Notes under the pieces: model-generated
Seen by the model: only the letters and a program-made list of their open reading frames with translations
Told to the model about the DNA's origin: nothing
The model's database searches: none
Program-made: the position numbers and the translations under genes
Assembly: GCA_947499725.1 (NCBI GenBank)
Contig: CANMPK010000002.1
Coordinates: forward strand, 248,001 to 312,000
Length of the DNA stretch: 64,000 bases
Source of the DNA: an uncultured Paracoccaceae bacterium
Lineage (GTDB): Bacteria > Pseudomonadota > Alphaproteobacteria > Rhodobacterales > Rhodobacteraceae
Direction of reading: 5' to 3'
Part shown: piece by piece, positions 1-9,034 of the stretch
Numbering within the stretch: the stretch's first letter is position 1
How the letters are laid out: each line of letters opens with the position of its first letter

Positions 1-736
1 GCGTCCGATGGATTCCTTGATGAAGACACCGGATGCGCTTTTGCGCGGTATTGTTATCCACGAGGTACTCGAGAGTTTCGTCAAAGACGTCGCTCAAGAC
101 CGCAGCCTGCTGACCAAAGCGCATCTATTGACGATTTCAGAGACTGTTCTAGCCAAAAACGTCCCTTGGCCCGCAGCGCGCACACTTTGGAAAGCGCGCC
201 TCAATCGCGTGGCAGAGTATTTTGTTGAGGGTGAAATCAAACGCCAAAGCGCGGGCAAATCCATCGGCTTTGAAACCCGTGCAAAAACCGAAATCCCTAC
301 GCTTGGATTCACCCTAACCGGCACTGCAGACCGGCTCGATCGAAGCACAAATGGCGATCTGGTGATCTACGATTACAAAACCGGCACCCCCCCGTCGAAA
401 GACGAACAGCTATATTTCGACAAGCAATTGCTGCTGGAGGCCGCAATGGCCGAAAAAGGAGGCTTCCAGAATATCGAGCCAGCCGATGTAGCGGCCGCCG
501 TCTATATCGGCCTCAGCAACTCGCCCAAAGAAGTCGAGGCGCCGCTGGCTGACATGCCACCAGCACAAGTTTGGGAAGAGTTCGAACAACTGATCACGCG
601 ATACTTGGACGCCGAACAAGGCTTCACCGCGCGCCGCGCCCTGCGCAAAGACACGGATATTTCAGATTATGACCAGCTGTCTCGGTTTGGCGAATGGGAT
701 GCCACAGAAGAACCCGTTTCGGAGGATCTGCAATGA
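1..736 (+). CDS. addB: AddB, double-strand break repair helicase-nuclease subunit (C-terminal part)
   Basis: Only the last ~245 residues are present; the frame is open to the left edge, so the start lies outside the window. This is the C-terminal PD-(D/E)XK nuclease domain of alphaproteobacterial AddB. The visible catalytic pattern is a His in GIVIHEVLE, an Asp in GTADRLDR and the DYK triplet of VIYDYKTG. AddB pairs with AddA to resect double-strand ends for RecA recombination, the role played by RecBCD in enterics. The stop codon overlaps the addA start (ATGA, 733-736), so the two are translationally coupled. The identification rests on these motifs and on the addA neighbour. Confidence 0.93.
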   Translation, partial: RPMDSLMKTPDALLRGIVIHEVLESFVKDVAQDRSLLTKAHLLTISETVLAKNVPWPAARTLWKARLNRVAEYFVEGEIKRQSAGKSIGFETRAKTEIPTLGFTLTGTADRLDRSTNGDLVIYDYKTGTPPSKDEQLYFDKQLLLEAAMAEKGGFQNIEPADVAAAVYIGLSNSPKEVEAPLADMPPAQVWEEFEQLITRYLDAEQGFTARRALRKDTDISDYDQLSRFGEWDATEEPVSEDLQ

Positions 737-3700
737 AGCGCAATGATGCCACCGAACGCCAGGTTCAAGCCGCGCGGCCAGATGCCTCCACTTGGCTATC
801 TGCGAATGCCGGTTCCGGTAAAACCCGCGTCCTTACAGACCGCGTGGCGCGGTTGCTGCTGGATGGGGTGCAGCCGCAACACATCCTTTGCCTGACCTAC
901 ACCAAAGCCGCCGCCTCCGAGATGCAGAACCGCTTGTTCAAACGCCTTGGCGCTTGGGCCATGAAGGATGATGCCGGCCTGCGGACAGAGTTGCTTGAGC
1001 TCGGTGTTGAAGGCGCTGTCGACAGCGACCGCCTGCGCGAGGCGCGCACGCTGTTTGCCCGCGCAATCGAAACGCCGGGTGGGTTGAAAATTCAGACCAT
1101 TCACTCGTTCTGTTCATCCCTTTTGCGGCGCTTCCCGCTTGAGGCTGGCGTCAGCCCACTTTTCAAGGAAATGGAAGACCGCGCCGCCGCGTTGCTGCGT
1201 GAGGACATCGTGTCTGACATGGCGGATGGCGCAGAAGCGGACCTGGTGGATAGCCTTGCGCGGTTTTACACAGGCGAAAGCTTTGACCGTCTTACATCAG
1301 AAATTTGCCGCAACGCGCCTGCCTTGTCTCAGCCGGTCGATAAAGACGCCTTGTTTAACAAGTTGGACCTTGCGCCAAACACAACTGACGCCAGCATTGC
1401 GGCAAGTGTTTTTCTGGGTGATGAAACAGACCTGATTTCCAGCTTTATAGAAGCCCTAAAAACTGGTGGCGCGACAGACAATAAGAACGCCCTAAAACTA
1501 ACTGGCTTCACTGGTCCTGATCTGTCAGCCTTGCCCTTACTAGAAAGCGTCTTCCTAACAGGGAGTGGCGCCAAGGAACCCTTCACCGCGAAAATTGGGA
1601 GCGTGCCCACCAAGAAGCTACAAGCGAACTTCCCTGATTTGGTTGAGCGGGTGAACAAGCTGATGATGCGCGTTGAAGATGCGCGCAGCCAGCGTCTCGC
1701 CTTTGCAAACGCCCAGCGCAGTTTTGCGCTTTGGGACTTCGCCCACGCTTTCCTGAAAAAATACGAAACCCGCAAGCAAACCCTTGGCTGGCTCGACTTT
1801 GACGACCTGATCCTAAGGGCACGAAATTTGCTGTCCGAACAAGCCGTTGCGGAATGGGTGCTGTATCGTTTGGACGGCGGGATCGACCATATCTTGGTGG
1901 ACGAAGCGCAAGATACGAGCCCTGTGCAGTGGCAGGTGATTGAACGGCTTGCACAGGAATTCACCGCAGGAACTGGCGCACGTGACGAAACAAAGCGCAC
2001 GATCTTTGTGGTCGGCGATAAAAAGCAATCGATCTACAGCTTCCAAGGAGCGGATCCGGCTGAATTTGATCGCATGCGCAATGACTTTCAGGACCGATTG
2101 AAGGGGGCGGATCAGCCTCTGCAATCATTGGAGCTTGAATATTCGTTCCGGTCTTCTGATGCGATCCTGCGCGTTGTGGACGCTTGCTTTGAAACCCACG
2201 CAGATACGCAATTTGAAAAACACATCGCCTTCAACAGCTCTTTGCCCGGGCGGGTCGATCTGTGGCCTGTGGTCGAAAAAAGCGAAGCGCCGGAAGAGGG
2301 GGATTGGTACGATCCTGTTGATCGCCTAAGCGAAACCCATCACACGGTTTACCTCGCCCAGAACATCGCCCGCGAAATCAAACGAATGATCCGCGATAAG
2401 ATGACGATCCCCGACAAAAAGGGCGAAGACGGCATCTATGCGCAGCGCCCAGTGCGGGCAGGGGACTTTTTGATCTTGGTGCAGCGGCGCTCTGATCTGT
2501 TTCAGGAAATCATTCGCGCCTGTAAAGCCGCCGGTCTGCCCATTGCGGGGGCTGACCGATTGAAGGTTGGCGCGGAAATGGCCGTGCGCGACTTGGCGGC
2601 CTTGCTGAATTTCTTGGCCACGCCGGAAGACAGCTTATCGCTGGCGATTGTGCTGCGCTCTCCACTGTTTGGGTGGAGCGAACAACAGCTTTTCGACCTT
2701 GCGCATCGCCGCACGACGCCTTTGCTCTGGCAAGCCCTGCGCGATCGGGCAGAGCAATACCCAGACACGCTTGCGGTGCTGTCTGACCTGATGGGCAAGA
2801 CGGACTTCTTGCGCCCTTACGATCTGATCGAACGCATCCTGACGCGGCACGATGGGCGTCGTAAATTGTTGTCTCGTCTTGGGAATGAGGCCGAGGATGG
2901 CATCAACGCATTGCTGTCTCAGGCTCTGGCCTATGAACGCAGCGCGGTGCCGAGCCTGACCGGTTTCCTCGTTTGGATGGAAACGGATGATCTTGAAATC
3001 AAACGACAAATGGACAGCGCGAGTGATCAGATCAGGGTGATGACCGTGCATGGATCTAAGGGCTTGGAAGCGCCGATTGTGATCATGCCTGACACGGGCA
3101 AGCGCCTGTTACGATCCACCGATCAAATCGTCAGCACCGATGATCTGGCGCTTTGGAACAGCGCCAGCGCCGAGGCGCCAGAGGCTGTGGCCGAGGCCCG
3201 TAAAGGCTTGCTGGACGCCCAGCGCGCAGAGCGGTTGCGATTGCTATACGTTGCCATGACCCGGGCTGAGAAATGGCTGATCATTGCTGCGGCGGGAGAC
3301 TTGGATAAGGAAGGCGACACTTGGTACCAGATTGCGCAGGCTGGCATGGCTTCGCTTGGCGCTGAAAAACAGATGTTCCCATTTGGCGAAGGCTTACGCT
3401 ATTCGCATGGGGATTGGTCTGGGCCTGTCACTGCGATCGCTCCGCAAGAAGCCGCGCAGAAAACTGAACTACCGCAACACTTTAAGGCAAGTGCGCCGCA
3501 GCCTGCGCCTTCGCAAGACACCCTAAGCCCATCCGAGCTTGGTGGCGCAAAGGCTTTGCCGGGCGAGACGGGATTGGTTGAAGAGGCCGCCAAGAAACGT
3601 GGTCGGCAAATTCACCTATTGCTCGAACACCTGCCGAATGCCCCCGTTGAAGACTGGTCTGACATCGCGCCAACCCTGCTGAAAAATGCAGGGGAAGAGG

Positions 3701-4092
3701 CGGATGAGGACTGGCCAACGCTATTGGCTGAAGCGTCACAGGTCTTGCAAAACCCTGATCTTAAACATGTTTTCGCGCCAGACACTTTGGCGGAGGTCTC
3801 TTTGACAGCGGCTTATAAAACAGCGCGTCTGCATGGGACGATCGACCGGCTTATTGTCACCGAAACAGAAGTCATTGCGATTGATTTCAAAACCAATGCG
3901 GTCGCGCCACATACGCCCGAGCAAACCCCAGAGGGGCTTTTGCGGCAGATGGGGGCCTATGCGCAAATGTTGGGACAAATTTATCCAGATAAAACGGTGA
4001 AGACGGCGCTTTTGTGGACTCGGACAGCATCGCTTATGCCACTTGATCAAGAATTGGTGACGAATGCGCTCGGAAATGTGACTCTGCCTTGA
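733..4092 (+). CDS. addA: AddA, double-strand break repair helicase-nuclease subunit
   Basis: A 1119-residue UvrD/Rep-type (superfamily 1) helicase fused to a C-terminal RecB-like nuclease. Walker A is ANAGSGKT (residues 24-31), Walker B is LVDEAQD near residue 387, the late helicase motif VMTVHGSKGLE is near 769, and the nuclease signature GTIDRL...DFKTN is near 1035-1050. An ATG at 694 would give a longer frame, but the ATG at 733 is preferred. It overlaps the addB stop and puts the Walker A motif at the usual distance from the N terminus. With AddB it unwinds and resects broken DNA ends in the cytoplasm. Confidence 0.95.
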   Translation: MKRNDATERQVQAARPDASTWLSANAGSGKTRVLTDRVARLLLDGVQPQHILCLTYTKAAASEMQNRLFKRLGAWAMKDDAGLRTELLELGVEGAVDSDRLREARTLFARAIETPGGLKIQTIHSFCSSLLRRFPLEAGVSPLFKEMEDRAAALLREDIVSDMADGAEADLVDSLARFYTGESFDRLTSEICRNAPALSQPVDKDALFNKLDLAPNTTDASIAASVFLGDETDLISSFIEALKTGGATDNKNALKLTGFTGPDLSALPLLESVFLTGSGAKEPFTAKIGSVPTKKLQANFPDLVERVNKLMMRVEDARSQRLAFANAQRSFALWDFAHAFLKKYETRKQTLGWLDFDDLILRARNLLSEQAVAEWVLYRLDGGIDHILVDEAQDTSPVQWQVIERLAQEFTAGTGARDETKRTIFVVGDKKQSIYSFQGADPAEFDRMRNDFQDRLKGADQPLQSLELEYSFRSSDAILRVVDACFETHADTQFEKHIAFNSSLPGRVDLWPVVEKSEAPEEGDWYDPVDRLSETHHTVYLAQNIAREIKRMIRDKMTIPDKKGEDGIYAQRPVRAGDFLILVQRRSDLFQEIIRACKAAGLPIAGADRLKVGAEMAVRDLAALLNFLATPEDSLSLAIVLRSPLFGWSEQQLFDLAHRRTTPLLWQALRDRAEQYPDTLAVLSDLMGKTDFLRPYDLIERILTRHDGRRKLLSRLGNEAEDGINALLSQALAYERSAVPSLTGFLVWMETDDLEIKRQMDSASDQIRVMTVHGSKGLEAPIVIMPDTGKRLLRSTDQIVSTDDLALWNSASAEAPEAVAEARKGLLDAQRAERLRLLYVAMTRAEKWLIIAAAGDLDKEGDTWYQIAQAGMASLGAEKQMFPFGEGLRYSHGDWSGPVTAIAPQEAAQKTELPQHFKASAPQPAPSQDTLSPSELGGAKALPGETGLVEEAAKKRGRQIHLLLEHLPNAPVEDWSDIAPTLLKNAGEEADEDWPTLLAEASQVLQNPDLKHVFAPDTLAEVSLTAAYKTARLHGTIDRLIVTETEVIAIDFKTNAVAPHTPEQTPEGLLRQMGAYAQMLGQIYPDKTVKTALLWTRTASLMPLDQELVTNALGNVTLP

Positions 4093-4117
4093 CGCCCCTA
4101 CATCCTGTACCTAGGTT
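4089..4117 (+). promoter_or_regulatory. predicted sigma-70-type promoter of trxA
   Basis: TTGACG (4089-4094), a 17-base spacer, then TAGGTT (4112-4117). The -35 overlaps the addA stop codon. The trxA start lies 35 bases further on, so trxA probably has its own promoter as well as any read-through from addBA. Found by eye. Confidence 0.45.
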
Positions 4118-4151
4118 CAGGGCCAACGCAATTTCTTCTTAGGAGAGTCCA

Positions 4152-4472
4152 ATGGCTACTGTCGCAGTCACCGACGCCACCTTTGACGCCGAAGTCAAAA
4201 ATTCCGATGTTCCAGTCGTTGTAGACTTCTGGGCGGAATGGTGTGGCCCATGTAAACAAATCGGCCCAGCACTGGAAGAACTGTCCGCAGAGATGGACGG
4301 TAAGGTAAAGATCGTCAAAGTTGACGTCGACAGCAACCCAAACGCTGCAGCAGCCATGGGCGTGCGCGGCATTCCGGCGCTGTTCGTCTTCAAAGACGGT
4401 CAGGTTGTATCCAACCGCGCAGGCGCGGCACCTAAAGCGGCGCTGCAAAGCTGGATCGAAGATTCTCTGTAA
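4152..4472 (+). CDS. trxA: thioredoxin 1
   Basis: A 106-residue cytoplasmic thioredoxin with the active site WCGPC at residues 30-34 and the cis-Pro loop GIPAL near residue 75. It reduces protein disulfides (ribonucleotide reductase, peroxiredoxins, Msr enzymes) with electrons from thioredoxin reductase. An AGGAG ribosome site (in TTAGGAGAGTCC) sits just before the ATG. The gene is flanked by its own predicted promoter and an intrinsic terminator, so it looks monocistronic. Its place directly behind addA matches other Rhodobacterales as I recall them. Length and motifs are typical. Confidence 0.97.
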   Translation: MATVAVTDATFDAEVKNSDVPVVVDFWAEWCGPCKQIGPALEELSAEMDGKVKIVKVDVDSNPNAAAAMGVRGIPALFVFKDGQVVSNRAGAAPKAALQSWIEDSL

Positions 4473-4495
4473 GATTTCAATATCTTAAAGACAGT

Positions 4496-4523
4496 AAGGC
4501 GCTCCATCGGGGCGCCTTTTTCT
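4496..4523 (+). terminator. intrinsic terminator after trxA
   Basis: The 7-base arms AAGGCGC (4496-4502) and GCGCCTT (4512-4518) close a 9-base loop and are followed by a T-rich run. It starts 23 bases after the trxA stop. Confidence 0.85.
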
Positions 4524-4601
4524 TTGTCTGGACGTATCGTTTTTCCTTTCCCGACGCGATGCAATTGCGCAAGGTATCGGCGAAACATTCCAGAGGTTGA
4601 T

Positions 4602-4952
4602 ATGGCGAAAACCCAAGTACTTGTTGAATTCGGCATGGGCACATCTTTGCGCCGCGAAGATTACACCGAAGCAGCGGCGCGCGCTTTGCGTGATGCGCTT
4701 TGGCACAACTCGGTGAACATGGCAGAGCTGTTTGATTTCCCAAAAGAAGCGATGATCATCGAAGCTAAAATCGGCGTGGCAGAGACGGATAAGGTTGATA
4801 CAGACGCCTTGCTGAAAATCTTCCCTTACGGACAACCCTCTGTTTTTGTTGAGAAAGGTGGCTTGGACATCCCCGCGCCCCACCGCGATGGCAAAACCGT
4901 TGTGGCCAATGCGGCAATCACCGTGTCCTTTGATATGGAGCCTGTGACATGA
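4602..4952 (+). CDS. Lin0512 family protein, first of a tandem pair
   Basis: A 116-residue protein of the uncharacterised Lin0512 family; no biochemical function is known to me. Conserved-looking elements shared with the next gene are EFGMG at the N terminus, a DYTEAAARALRDAL helix, IGVAETDKVD in the middle and KGGLD near the end. No signal peptide or membrane segment is visible. The start is the ATG at 4602, after AGAGG; longer frames upstream run back into the trxA terminator. Its stop overlaps the start of the second copy by 4 bases (ATGA), so the two are probably made together and may form a heteromer (inference). Confidence 0.85.
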   Translation: MAKTQVLVEFGMGTSLRREDYTEAAARALRDALWHNSVNMAELFDFPKEAMIIEAKIGVAETDKVDTDALLKIFPYGQPSVFVEKGGLDIPAPHRDGKTVVANAAITVSFDMEPVT

Positions 4953-5332
4953 GCCAAGACAGCAACAAAAAACGTATCATTCTGGAAATGGGCATGGGCA
5001 ATGATCTGTATGGTCATGACTATACCAAAGCTGCCAAACGCGCGGTGCAGGATGCGCTGCATCACAGCTCTATCACATTGTTTGCAAAGACAAATCTGGA
5101 TCACAAAGACATGGATGTGCGCGTGACGATTGGTGTGGCAGAGCCGGACCAAGTGGATTGCGCAGCCGTAGCCGCGGATCTACCGCGCGGCGTGGCCACG
5201 GTTACGGCCGTCAAAGGCGGGCTGGATGTAGTGGATGCAGACACCGGCAAAAAGCATGTCGTCGCCACCGCCGCGATCGAGGCTTTTGTGGCGGATCAAA
5301 CTGGCAAGTGGCGGCTGCGCACGCAGGGGTAA
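4949..5332 (+). CDS. Lin0512 family protein, second of a tandem pair
   Basis: A 127-residue paralogue of the preceding gene. It shares EMGMG, DYTKAAKRAVQDAL, IGVAEPDQVD and KGGLD, but the region between the helix and IGVAE is divergent and both ends are longer. It is translationally coupled to copy one through ATGA. The pair sits between trxA and hslVU without belonging to either, because a terminator precedes it and a 118-base gap follows. Function unknown. It is predicted to be soluble and cytoplasmic. Confidence 0.85.
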   Translation: MSQDSNKKRIILEMGMGNDLYGHDYTKAAKRAVQDALHHSSITLFAKTNLDHKDMDVRVTIGVAEPDQVDCAAVAADLPRGVATVTAVKGGLDVVDADTGKKHVVATAAIEAFVADQTGKWRLRTQG

Positions 5333-5393
5333 TCTTTCAGAAAGGTGGCAATTCGCCCCTTTCGCCCTTTGAAATGTACAATTCGCCAAAGAC

Positions 5394-5424
5394 TTGCACC
5401 CAAGGCGCGGCCAGACCATATATT
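5394..5424 (+). promoter_or_regulatory. possible promoter of hslVU (sigma-70 or RpoH type)
   Basis: TTGCAC (5394-5399), preceded by C so that CTTG is present, lies upstream of CCATATATT (5416-5424). The spacing to TATATT is 19, long for sigma-70. The CTTG plus CATATAT elements resemble the alphaproteobacterial heat-shock promoter, which would suit hslVU, but the spacing fits neither type well. Confidence 0.3.
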
Positions 5425-5450
5425 CATTTCAAGATTTTACGGAGGCCTGC

Positions 5451-6008
5451 ATGGCAGAAGACAGTTTCCCCGGTTGGCACGGCACAACAATCATCGGCGT
5501 CAAGAAAGGCGGCGAGGTTGTAATCGCAGGCGATGGTCAGGTCAGTTTGGGACAGACCGTGATCAAAGGCAGCGCGCGCAAAGTGCGCCGTTTGAAACCG
5601 GGTGGCCACGAGGTGGTTTGCGGTTTTGCCGGATCAACAGCGGATGCCTTTACCTTGTTGGAACGGCTCGAAGCCAAACTCGAAGCAACACCCGGCCAAT
5701 TGGCCCGTGCTTCTGTTGAATTGGCGAAAGACTGGCGCACGGATAAATATCTGCAAAAGCTCGAAGCGATGCTGATTGTATCGGATGGCGCGGATATTTT
5801 CGTGATCACTGGCGCTGGCGACGTGCTGGAGCCGGAACATGATGTCACCGCGATTGGCTCTGGCGGGAACTTCGCCTTGGCCGCGGCGCGCGGCATGATG
5901 GACAGCGACCGCAATGCGGAAGCCATTGCGCGTGATGCGATGGCGATTGCAGCAGACATCTGCGTCTACACAAACGGTCGCCTGACTGTCGAAAAAATCT
6001 CTGCCTGA
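5451..6008 (+). CDS. hslV: HslV, ATP-dependent protease peptidase subunit
   Basis: A 185-residue N-terminal-nucleophile (proteasome beta-like) peptidase. The catalytic Thr is in HGTTIIG, exposed after removal of about 11 residues. The start is the ATG at 5451, behind GGAGG (5441-5445); a longer frame from 5394 would lie on the predicted promoter. HslV forms a double hexamer driven by HslU and degrades misfolded and regulatory proteins in the cytoplasm. hslU follows after 11 bases in the same operon. Length and motifs are typical of the family. Confidence 0.96.
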   Translation: MAEDSFPGWHGTTIIGVKKGGEVVIAGDGQVSLGQTVIKGSARKVRRLKPGGHEVVCGFAGSTADAFTLLERLEAKLEATPGQLARASVELAKDWRTDKYLQKLEAMLIVSDGADIFVITGAGDVLEPEHDVTAIGSGGNFALAAARGMMDSDRNAEAIARDAMAIAADICVYTNGRLTVEKISA

Positions 6009-6019
6009 TTGGAAGACCT

Positions 6020-7330
6020 ATGACAAACCTAACCCCGCGCGAGATTGTCTCGGAACTGGATCGTTTCATCATTGGCCAAAACGACGCGAAGCGCGCTGTG
6101 GCTGTCGCGCTGCGCAATCGTTGGCGCCGCAAGCAATTGGCGGATGATCTGCGTGATGAAGTCTATCCAAAGAACATCCTGATGATCGGGCCAACAGGCG
6201 TTGGTAAAACCGAAATCAGCCGCCGTTTGGCGAAGCTGGCGAAAGCGCCGTTTCTGAAAGTCGAAGCGACGAAATTCACCGAAGTGGGCTATGTGGGCCG
6301 TGATGTAGAACAGATCGTGCGAGATCTGGTGGATGCGGCGATCCTGCAAACCCGCGAGTTGATGCGCGAAGAGGTGAAAGCCAATGCGCAAAAAGCGGCA
6401 GAGGAACGCGTGATCAGCGCCATCGCAGGGGAAGACGCCCGCGAAGGCACGCGTGAGATGTTCCGCAAGAAACTGCACGCCGGCGAGCTGGATAGCACCG
6501 AGATCGAGCTGGAACTGGCCGATACGTCCAACCCAATGTCGATGTTTGAAATCCCAGGTCAGCCCGGTGGCGGGCAAATGGGCATGATGAACCTTGGCGA
6601 TATCTTCGGCAAAGCCATGGGCGGGCGCACCACCAGGAAACGCATGACTGTGGCGGAAAGCTACGATGTGTTGATCGGTGAAGAAGCAGATAAACTGCTG
6701 GACGATGAAACCGTCACGCGCAACGCTTTGGAAAACGTCGAGCAGAATGGCATCGTTTTCTTGGATGAGATCGACAAAGTCTGCGCGCGCAGTGATGCGC
6801 GGGGCGGGGATGTGTCGCGTGAAGGTGTGCAGCGCGATTTGCTGCCTTTGATCGAAGGCACAACAGTCAGCACCAAACATGGTCCTGTGAAAACAGACCA
6901 TATTCTGTTCATTGCCTCGGGTGCCTTCCATATCGCGAAACCAAGCGATTTGCTGCCAGAGCTTCAGGGCCGTCTGCCAATCCGCGTGGAATTGCGGGCG
7001 CTGACCGAAGAGGACTTTGTGCGCATTCTGACCGAAACCGACAATGCGCTGACGCGCCAATATACGGCGCTGATGCAAACGGAAGAGGTCACCGTGACCT
7101 TCACAGAAGGCGGCATTGCAGCGCTGGCGCGTATTGCAGCTGACGTGAACCAATCGGTGGAAAACATCGGTGCGCGGCGCTTGTACACGGTGCTGGAACG
7201 CGTGTTCGAAGACCTGTCCTTCAATGCGCCCGATCAATCCGGTTCAGAGATCACAATCGACGAAGCCTTTGTGGATCAGCACCTAGGCGAGCTGAGCAAA
7301 TCGACAGATGTGTCGCGCTACGTTTTGTAA
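6020..7330 (+). CDS. hslU: HslU, ATPase subunit of the HslVU protease
   Basis: A 436-residue AAA+ unfoldase. Walker A is GPTGVGKT (residues 57-64), Walker B is VFLDEID near 245-251, and the inserted I-domain lies between them (about 110-230) with a Gly/Met-rich stretch. The C terminus ends in SRYVL, matching the short tail that docks into HslV. It unfolds substrates with ATP and feeds them to HslV. It lies 11 bases after hslV and ends before a bidirectional terminator. Confidence 0.97.
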   Translation: MTNLTPREIVSELDRFIIGQNDAKRAVAVALRNRWRRKQLADDLRDEVYPKNILMIGPTGVGKTEISRRLAKLAKAPFLKVEATKFTEVGYVGRDVEQIVRDLVDAAILQTRELMREEVKANAQKAAEERVISAIAGEDAREGTREMFRKKLHAGELDSTEIELELADTSNPMSMFEIPGQPGGGQMGMMNLGDIFGKAMGGRTTRKRMTVAESYDVLIGEEADKLLDDETVTRNALENVEQNGIVFLDEIDKVCARSDARGGDVSREGVQRDLLPLIEGTTVSTKHGPVKTDHILFIASGAFHIAKPSDLLPELQGRLPIRVELRALTEEDFVRILTETDNALTRQYTALMQTEEVTVTFTEGGIAALARIAADVNQSVENIGARRLYTVLERVFEDLSFNAPDQSGSEITIDEAFVDQHLGELSKSTDVSRYVL

Positions 7331-7373
7331 ACGCGGGGCGTTCTGCTTCTTCTTGGTCTAAATACCTAAAATC

Positions 7374-7400
7374 AAACCGCGCCCCAACCGGCGCGGTTTT
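7374..7400. terminator. bidirectional intrinsic terminator between hslU and smr
   Basis: A 10-base perfect stem, AAACCGCGCC (7374-7383) with GGCGCGGTTT (7390-7399), has a 6-base loop. A T run follows on the plus strand and a T-rich stretch follows on the minus strand. It separates convergent hslU and smr. Confidence 0.85.
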
Positions 7401-7403
7401 GCT

Positions 7404-8000
7404 TTAGCGGGGCCGGCGCAGATACACGTAATAGGCGCCGCTGCCGCCGTGTTTCAGATGCGCCTCTGACACCTGCATCACCACAGATTTCAAAGGCATC
7501 ATTTGCAGCCATTGCGGCACTTGGTGTTTCAGAACGCCCATGCGCACCGGAATTGGGCCGTCATCCTGTTTGGATTTACCTTTGCCGGTGATCACCAAAA
7601 CCAGACGTTTGCCCTCGCCATACGAGCGCATGACAAAGCCGATCAGGGCAGGGTGCGCCTGTGCCAAGGTCATGCCGTGCAAGTCGATGCGGGCTTCGGG
7701 ATAAAGCTTGCCTTTTTTCATGCGGCCAAAGGCTTTGCGGTCCATTTGCACTGGTTGGCTGGCCACTTGATCTGACAGGCTCGGCATCAAGTTGTGCGTC
7801 GGTTTTTTGTCTTTGGCCTTAGAGCCAATTTTAAAGGCCGACATCTTTGGGGATGCGACCTCGATCTGTTTCGGCAGGGGCAGGGGGCTTTCGCTGGGGT
7901 CGCGATTGGACCGCACGGAGGCGGTGTGCATCGGCTTGGCGGTATTGGACACTTTGCGCCAAAGCTCTTTGTCTTCTTCAGAAAGGCCGCGTTTCTTCAC
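7404..8000 (-). CDS. Smr domain protein
   Basis: A 198-residue protein with a disordered, basic N-terminal half (about 1-95) and a C-terminal Smr domain. The domain shows DLHGMT (106-111), ITGKGKS and the final HGGSGAYYVYLRR. Smr domains, also found at the end of MutS2, are nucleases on branched DNA or on mRNA/ribosome substrates; the substrate here is unknown. The start is GTG at 8000, overlapping the mltA stop in GTGA, so it is the last gene of the Tim44-mltA-smr operon. Confidence 0.9.
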   Translation of the reverse strand: MKKRGLSEEDKELWRKVSNTAKPMHTASVRSNRDPSESPLPLPKQIEVASPKMSAFKIGSKAKDKKPTHNLMPSLSDQVASQPVQMDRKAFGRMKKGKLYPEARIDLHGMTLAQAHPALIGFVMRSYGEGKRLVLVITGKGKSKQDDGPIPVRMGVLKHQVPQWLQMMPLKSVVMQVSEAHLKHGGSGAYYVYLRRPR

Positions 8001-9034
8001 AGCACCGCCTCTGGCAGCAGAGCATAGGCGCGTTGGATGGGCAGCAGCACAACCATGCGGCCCGGATCACGCAAACGGCCTGCGGCGCGTCCGGCGTCGT
8101 CGCCTGTGCCCATGAAGATATCGGCGCGCTGTGCGCCTTTGATGGCAGAGCCCGTGTCTTGCGCGATCATCAGGCGGTTGATCGGGTCAGCGCCTTGCTT
8201 TTCAATCCAAACCGGCGCGCCGAGTTGGGTGTAGGCTGGGTCCACCGCGATCGACCGCAATGTGGTGATCGAACGGTTCATTGCGCCCAGCGGGCCTTTG
8301 TGCGCGGGCACTTGGTCGACGCTGCGGAAGAACACATACGATGGGTTGTGGCGCAGCAGTTCAGCGCCATCCACTGGGTTGCGTTTCACCCAGTTCTGGA
8401 TGACCTGTGCAGAGACTTGATGCGGCTGGTAAACACCACGGCGCACAAGTTCTTGGCCAACGGATCGATAGGGGTGACCGTTTTTGCCGCCATAGCCCAC
8501 ACGCAGCGCGTTACCATCGGGCAGGCGAATGCGGCCGGAGCCTTGGATTTGCAGGAAGAACAGCTCGACCGGATCATCGACCCATGCGATTTCCAGGCCA
8601 CGCCCCACCATGGCACCTGTGGTTTCGATTTCACGGCGCGAGAGCCATTGCGTGCCGTTCCGGACCTCTGGCGGTTTTGCATAGACCGGATAGCGGTAGC
8701 GGGCGGTTGGAACGCGCGAGCCTTGCAGTTCGGGTTCGAAATAGCCGGTGAACATCATCTCTTTGCCGTCCTCGATCAGGACAGGGCGGAAGAGCAGTTC
8801 GAAGAAAGATTTGGCATCCCCAAAGGTCGGCGCCGCCGCGCAGACCGCGCGCCAATCGGGGGCGTCTAGGTCGGCGCAGGTGTTGCGGAAGACTTTGAGG
8901 GCAGCGTTGTGATCGTCACTTTCCCAACCGTCCAGATCGGAAAAGTTCAGAATCGTAATGCTCGGCTCTGCGGCCGCAGGTGATGTGGTCATGGTTAGCC
9001 CCGCCACCAATGCTGCCCGCAGCGCTGCAATCAT
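7997..9034 (-). CDS. mltA: MltA, membrane-bound lytic murein transglycosylase A
   Basis: A 345-residue periplasmic lytic transglycosylase with a signal peptide (about residues 1-22, ending PAAAEP). The MltA barrel domain is followed by the 3D domain. The 3D domain carries the catalytic-region motif MGTGDDAGRAAGRL near the C terminus, and QDTGSAIKGAQRADIF precedes it. It cleaves peptidoglycan glycan strands to 1,6-anhydro ends. No lipobox Cys is evident, so it may be soluble in the periplasm rather than a lipoprotein as in E. coli (inference). It overlaps its neighbours by 4 bases on each side. Confidence 0.94.
   Translation of the reverse strand: MIAALRAALVAGLTMTTSPAAAEPSITILNFSDLDGWESDDHNAALKVFRNTCADLDAPDWRAVCAAAPTFGDAKSFFELLFRPVLIEDGKEMMFTGYFEPELQGSRVPTARYRYPVYAKPPEVRNGTQWLSRREIETTGAMVGRGLEIAWVDDPVELFFLQIQGSGRIRLPDGNALRVGYGGKNGHPYRSVGQELVRRGVYQPHQVSAQVIQNWVKRNPVDGAELLRHNPSYVFFRSVDQVPAHKGPLGAMNRSITTLRSIAVDPAYTQLGAPVWIEKQGADPINRLMIAQDTGSAIKGAQRADIFMGTGDDAGRAAGRLRDPGRMVVLLPIQRAYALLPEAVL

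Noticed and set aside
6029-7237. Open frame on minus opposite hslU
   Set aside because: Antisense shadow; hslU is unambiguous and in operon with hslV.
7847-8869. Open frame on plus opposite mltA and smr
   Set aside because: Antisense shadow of two genes with clear domains; no ribosome site.
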